DNA of 64,000 nucleotides, from positions 1 through 64,000 of the forward strand of contig DASUKM010000014.1 in NCBI GenBank assembly GCA_036278735.1, read 5' to 3'. This DNA comes from DASUKM01 sp036278735 (GTDB lineage: Bacteria > Acidobacteriota > Vicinamibacteria > Vicinamibacterales > 2-12-FULL-66-21). The notes under the pieces are model-generated. The model was not told where the DNA came from. It searched no databases and was given only the letters and a program-made list of their open reading frames with translations. A program made the translations under genes and the position numbers. Below are positions 61,437-64,000 of this stretch, piece after piece (the first letter of the stretch is position 1; each line of letters opens with the position of its first letter).

Positions 61437-62816
61437 GTGGATCCGCTGCGCCGCCCCTCCGCCCGCCTCGAGCGCCGGCTCGGCGCGTTCGACGCCGCGG
61501 CGATCGTCATCTCCAACGTCATCGGCGGCGGCATTTTCTTCGTGCCGGTCGTCGTCGCGCAGATGATCCCGGATCCGGCCGGGATTCTCGGGGTCTGGCT
61601 GCTCGGGGGCGCGCTCGCCTTTGCCGGCGCGATGGCATACGCGGAGCTGGCGGCGCTGCGCCCGCGCGCGGGAGGGGAATACGTATACCTGCGCGAGGCG
61701 TTCGGTCCGGCGGCGGGATTCCTGACCGGCTGGACCTCCTTCGTCGCCGGGTTTTCCGGCGCGATCGCCGCGAGCGCCGTCGCGCTGGCCGGCTACATCG
61801 GCCGCTTCGTCCCGGCGGCCGGCGACGATCGCGCGCTCGTGTCGCTGCCGATGGCCGGCGGGGCGCTCACGCTTTCGCCGAAGACGATCGTCGCCCTCGC
61901 GGTGATCGCCGCGCTCTCCGCGATTCACGTCCGCGGCCTCGGGCCGGGGCGGCTGCTGCAGAACCTGCTCGCCGGCGTGAAGGTCTGCGCGCTGGCGGTG
62001 TTCGTCGCGCTCGGCTTCGCGATCGGCCGCGGCACGACCGCGAACCTGACGAGCGGCGGTGCGCTGCCCGCCGCAGGTTTCGTGCTCGCGCTCGTGCCGG
62101 TGATGTTCAGCTACTCGGGATGGAATGCGGCCGCGTATCTGGCTGAAGAGGTACGCGATCCGGGACGCAACCTGCCGCTGGCGCTCGGCCTCGGCACCGT
62201 GACGGTCGTGGCGATCTACGTGGCCCTCAACGCGCTCTACTTGTACGCGATCCCGGCGGCGCCGCTGGGGGCGCTTCCCGGCGGGCGTCTGATGGACTCG
62301 GTCGCCGAGCGGCTCTTCGGCTTCGTCGCCGGCAACCTGCTCGCGGCCTTCACCATCGTCAGCATCGCGGCGAGCGTGAGCGCGATGGTGCTGGCGGGGC
62401 CGCGCGTGTACTACTCCATGGCGCGCGACGGCCTCTTCCTGCCCGCCGCGGCCCAGGTGCATCCGCGCTACCGGACGCCGGCGGCTGCGATTCTGGCGCA
62501 GGGCGTGTGGAGCGGGATCCTCGTGCTCTCGGGCACGCTGTCGCAGCTCGTGAGCTATACCGGATTTGCGGTGGTGCTGTTTGCCGGCGTCGCCGTCTGC
62601 GCGCTGTTCGTGCTGCGGCGCCGCGAGCCGGACGCGCCCCGTCCGTTCCGTGCCTGGGGCTATCCGTGGGCGCCGGCGATCTTCGTGGCGGCCAGCGCGG
62701 TCATGGTCGTCAACGAAGCCTGGCGCAACCCGGGGACGACGCTGGCCGGGGTGCTCGTCATCGCGGCGGGCCTGCCCGTCTATGCGCTGGTTCGGCCGCG
62801 AGTGCCAGCACCGTAA
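61437..62816 (+). CDS. APC-superfamily amino-acid permease
   Basis: 459 residues from GTG 61437 with about twelve helices. TM1 has FDAAAIVISNVIGGGIFFVPVVVAQ (unwound GGGIF), the middle has VPVMFSYSGWNAAAYLAEEVRDPGRNLPLAL, a strong match to LAT/APA-type amino-acid transporters, and the end has LRRREPDAPRPFRAWGYP. It differs in subtype from the permease at 17116. The 3' end overlaps the next gene on the opposite strand by 59 bases. Substrate is unknown. Confidence 0.88.
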   Translation: MDPLRRPSARLERRLGAFDAAAIVISNVIGGGIFFVPVVVAQMIPDPAGILGVWLLGGALAFAGAMAYAELAALRPRAGGEYVYLREAFGPAAGFLTGWTSFVAGFSGAIAASAVALAGYIGRFVPAAGDDRALVSLPMAGGALTLSPKTIVALAVIAALSAIHVRGLGPGRLLQNLLAGVKVCALAVFVALGFAIGRGTTANLTSGGALPAAGFVLALVPVMFSYSGWNAAAYLAEEVRDPGRNLPLALGLGTVTVVAIYVALNALYLYAIPAAPLGALPGGRLMDSVAERLFGFVAGNLLAAFTIVSIAASVSAMVLAGPRVYYSMARDGLFLPAAAQVHPRYRTPAAAILAQGVWSGILVLSGTLSQLVSYTGFAVVLFAGVAVCALFVLRRREPDAPRPFRAWGYPWAPAIFVAASAVMVVNEAWRNPGTTLAGVLVIAAGLPVYALVRPRVPAP

Positions 62817-63216
62817 GGACGGCCAGGATGCCGTCGCCGGCCGCGAAGAGCAGGAACGACGCCGGCGAATGACGGACGATCCTGTCGAACAGGAAGGCGG
62901 CCGCTCCCGCCCCTTTCAGCCCGGGGCCCATCACCCAGAGATACCAGCGCGCGCCGACGGGATCGCGCCAGGGGGCGCAGTACCCGGCCGCGACCGCGAG
63001 CAGGAACAGCGCATTGAGGTCCGAGAAGATCGCCGGATGCGCGGGAGGGACGCCGAACCAGGCGGCGAGCCGATCCGAGGCGAGCAGCAGCATCAGGCCC
63101 ACCCCCCCGTCGTACACGCCCGACACGGCGGCGATCGTCCGGACAAAAGAAAATCGGTGAGCGGGCTGAAGGGCCGGCTCACCGATGGCGGCGTGCTCGC
63201 GCGGGTCGCGGAGCAT
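62758..63216 (-). CDS. Small hypothetical membrane protein
   Basis: 152 residues with four predicted membrane helices (VRTIAAVSGVYDGGVGLMLLL, LNALFLLAVAAGYCAPW, YLWVMGPGLKGAGAAAFLF, FLLFAAGDGILAVLTVLAL). No family recognised, although the arrangement of AxxSGVYDGxVGL and DLNALFLLAVAAGY resembles small integral membrane proteins of DUF type. Start ATG shares a base with the stop of the PEGA gene (TAATG). Confidence 0.7.
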   Translation of the reverse strand: MLRDPREHAAIGEPALQPAHRFSFVRTIAAVSGVYDGGVGLMLLLASDRLAAWFGVPPAHPAIFSDLNALFLLAVAAGYCAPWRDPVGARWYLWVMGPGLKGAGAAAFLFDRIVRHSPASFLLFAAGDGILAVLTVLALAAEPAHRRAGPPR

Positions 63217-64000
63217 TACTGGATTTTCTTCAGATCCCCTTCGTAGGTGACCGTATCGTTCGGCGTGACGAGCACCTTGAACGTCTGGGGCGCGTAGCCG
63301 TTCGCACGCACTTCCATCTCGTGCGGGCCGCTGGTGAGCGTCAGCTTCTGGAAGATGCCGTCGAACTGATCGACGCTGCCGACCAGATAGCCGTCGACGT
63401 AGACCTGCGCGTCGCGCGGCTTGATCTTCAGCCGCACGGACCCCTGGTCTTCACTCTGCTGCGCCGGCGTGCTGTACGAGTAGCCGCCGCCCGACCCGTA
63501 GCCGCTCGAGTACCCGTAGGGGTCGAAGCCATAGCCGCCGTAGCCGTACGGTGAGCCGTACCCGTAGGGCGTCGACATCATCCACGGATCGAAATACATG
63601 TCGAGGCCGAGGCCGTAGGCGCCCGGCACGAAGTACGGCAGGACGTACGGCGAGTAGTACCCGCCGTAGTACGGGTTGTAGTAGTAGCCGTTCGAGTACA
63701 CGTTGCCGCGCGCCGGCGGCGGCGTCGTGCGTCCGACGGCCGTGCCGGTCGTCGGATGGCTTCCGTGCGGGCGTCCCCAGGAGGGAACCTCGGCCGCATT
63801 GTGTGGTCCGCGATTCCCGGATGGGCTACTGGCCGCACCGGCGCTGCGCGGCGACGCCGTGCCGGTCGACGTCGCGCCGCGCGGCACGGCTCGACGCTGC
63901 GGCGCGAAGGCCATCGGGGCGCGATGCATCACGCCGGCGCTCGGGCTGGCCGAGCCGTGCGTGGGGGTGGCGGCCGACGGGGACGAAAACGTCCCGGCCG
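63216..64000 (-). CDS. PEGA-domain protein with Tyr/Gly-rich segment (right end cut)
   Basis: At least 261 codons; an ATG at 63932 gives 238, but the frame is open to the window edge (residues before it read THGSASPSAGV), so the true start probably lies beyond 64000. It contains a low-complexity start, a Tyr/Gly-rich region (YSNGYYYNPYYGGYYSPYVLP, SPYGYGGYGFDPYGYSSGYGSG) that may be disordered or surface-exposed, and a C-terminal PEGA domain (GSVRLKIKPRDAQVYVDGYLVGSVDQFDG, HEMEVRANGYAPQTFKVLVTPND). PEGA domains usually belong to surface-layer or envelope proteins. It is coupled to the next gene by a one-base overlap. Confidence 0.8.
   Translation of the reverse strand, partial: AGTFSSPSAATPTHGSASPSAGVMHRAPMAFAPQRRAVPRGATSTGTASPRSAGAASSPSGNRGPHNAAEVPSWGRPHGSHPTTGTAVGRTTPPPARGNVYSNGYYYNPYYGGYYSPYVLPYFVPGAYGLGLDMYFDPWMMSTPYGYGSPYGYGGYGFDPYGYSSGYGSGGGYSYSTPAQQSEDQGSVRLKIKPRDAQVYVDGYLVGSVDQFDGIFQKLTLTSGPHEMEVRANGYAPQTFKVLVTPNDTVTYEGDLKKIQ

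Overview
The window is about 64 kb of GC-rich bacterial chromosome (roughly two thirds G+C by eye) with densely packed genes on both strands. LpxC, several lipoproteins, a periplasmic chaperone with an outer-membrane-type barrel, a SPOR domain and MtgA indicate a diderm (Gram-negative) cell. Subtilases with DNIVWGT repeats, many sigma-54-type and two-component regulators, and dispersed short tandem repeats fit an Acidobacteriota-like organism (perhaps Vicinamibacteria). That placement is an inference; no rRNA gene is present to test it.

Layout. 1-2 kb: two permeases of a peptide-type ABC importer. 2.2-7.9 kb: two tandem modules, each a secreted subtilase with a DNIVWGT-repeat tail coupled by a one-base stop/start overlap to a 223-residue GNAT acetyltransferase. 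8-10 kb: a DapA/HOGA-like aldolase and a class V aminotransferase. 10-15.3 kb: envelope genes (M48-LysM lipoprotein, MtgA, MacB-type permease, a putative metallopeptidase, NlpC/P60 lipoprotein). 15.5-18.6 kb: HNH nuclease, a TIG/beta-propeller protein, an amino-acid permease. 18.6-23 kb: a membrane protein with a discoidin-like end and small lipoproteins. 23.2-27.2 kb: uvrA and lpxC. 27.3-30.1 kb: a radical SAM protein with cysteines before its core, and an ECF sigma/STAS operon. 30.2-33.2 kb: lysA, tmk, comF. 33.2-36.9 kb: rplU-rpmA-obgE-nadD-rsfS followed by a degenerate sigma-54-activator-like gene. 37-44.8 kb: a TPR/lipoprotein pair, dprA, topA, trmFO, xerC. 45-49.8 kb: an NtrC-type two-component pair and an ABC-F ATPase.

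The most unusual region is 50.6-58.7 kb. Nine genes on the minus strand run from a histidine kinase whose PAS domain carries ten perfect 12-residue His-rich repeats, through a response regulator with an excisionase-type helix-turn-helix fused to its receiver, a second stand-alone protein with the same helix-turn-helix, three related secreted pilin-like proteins, a fimbrial-type chaperone, and a beta-barrel protein with calcium-loop repeats and a terminal SPOR domain. It reads as a regulated chaperone/barrel surface-assembly system that is not a textbook chaperone-usher operon. 58.7-64 kb: an ECF sigma/zinc-finger anti-sigma pair with two envelope proteins, a second amino-acid permease, and a PEGA-domain protein cut by the right edge.

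Two families of non-coding repeats run through the window. Nine intergenic arrays of five unrelated sequences all have a 7-bp period, and several touch or supply the stop codons of neighbouring genes. A separate dispersed element ends in a GGGGGCGAAGCCCCC hairpin and sits after plus-strand genes; the copy after xerC is flanked by a perfect 26-bp duplication of the xerC 3' end.
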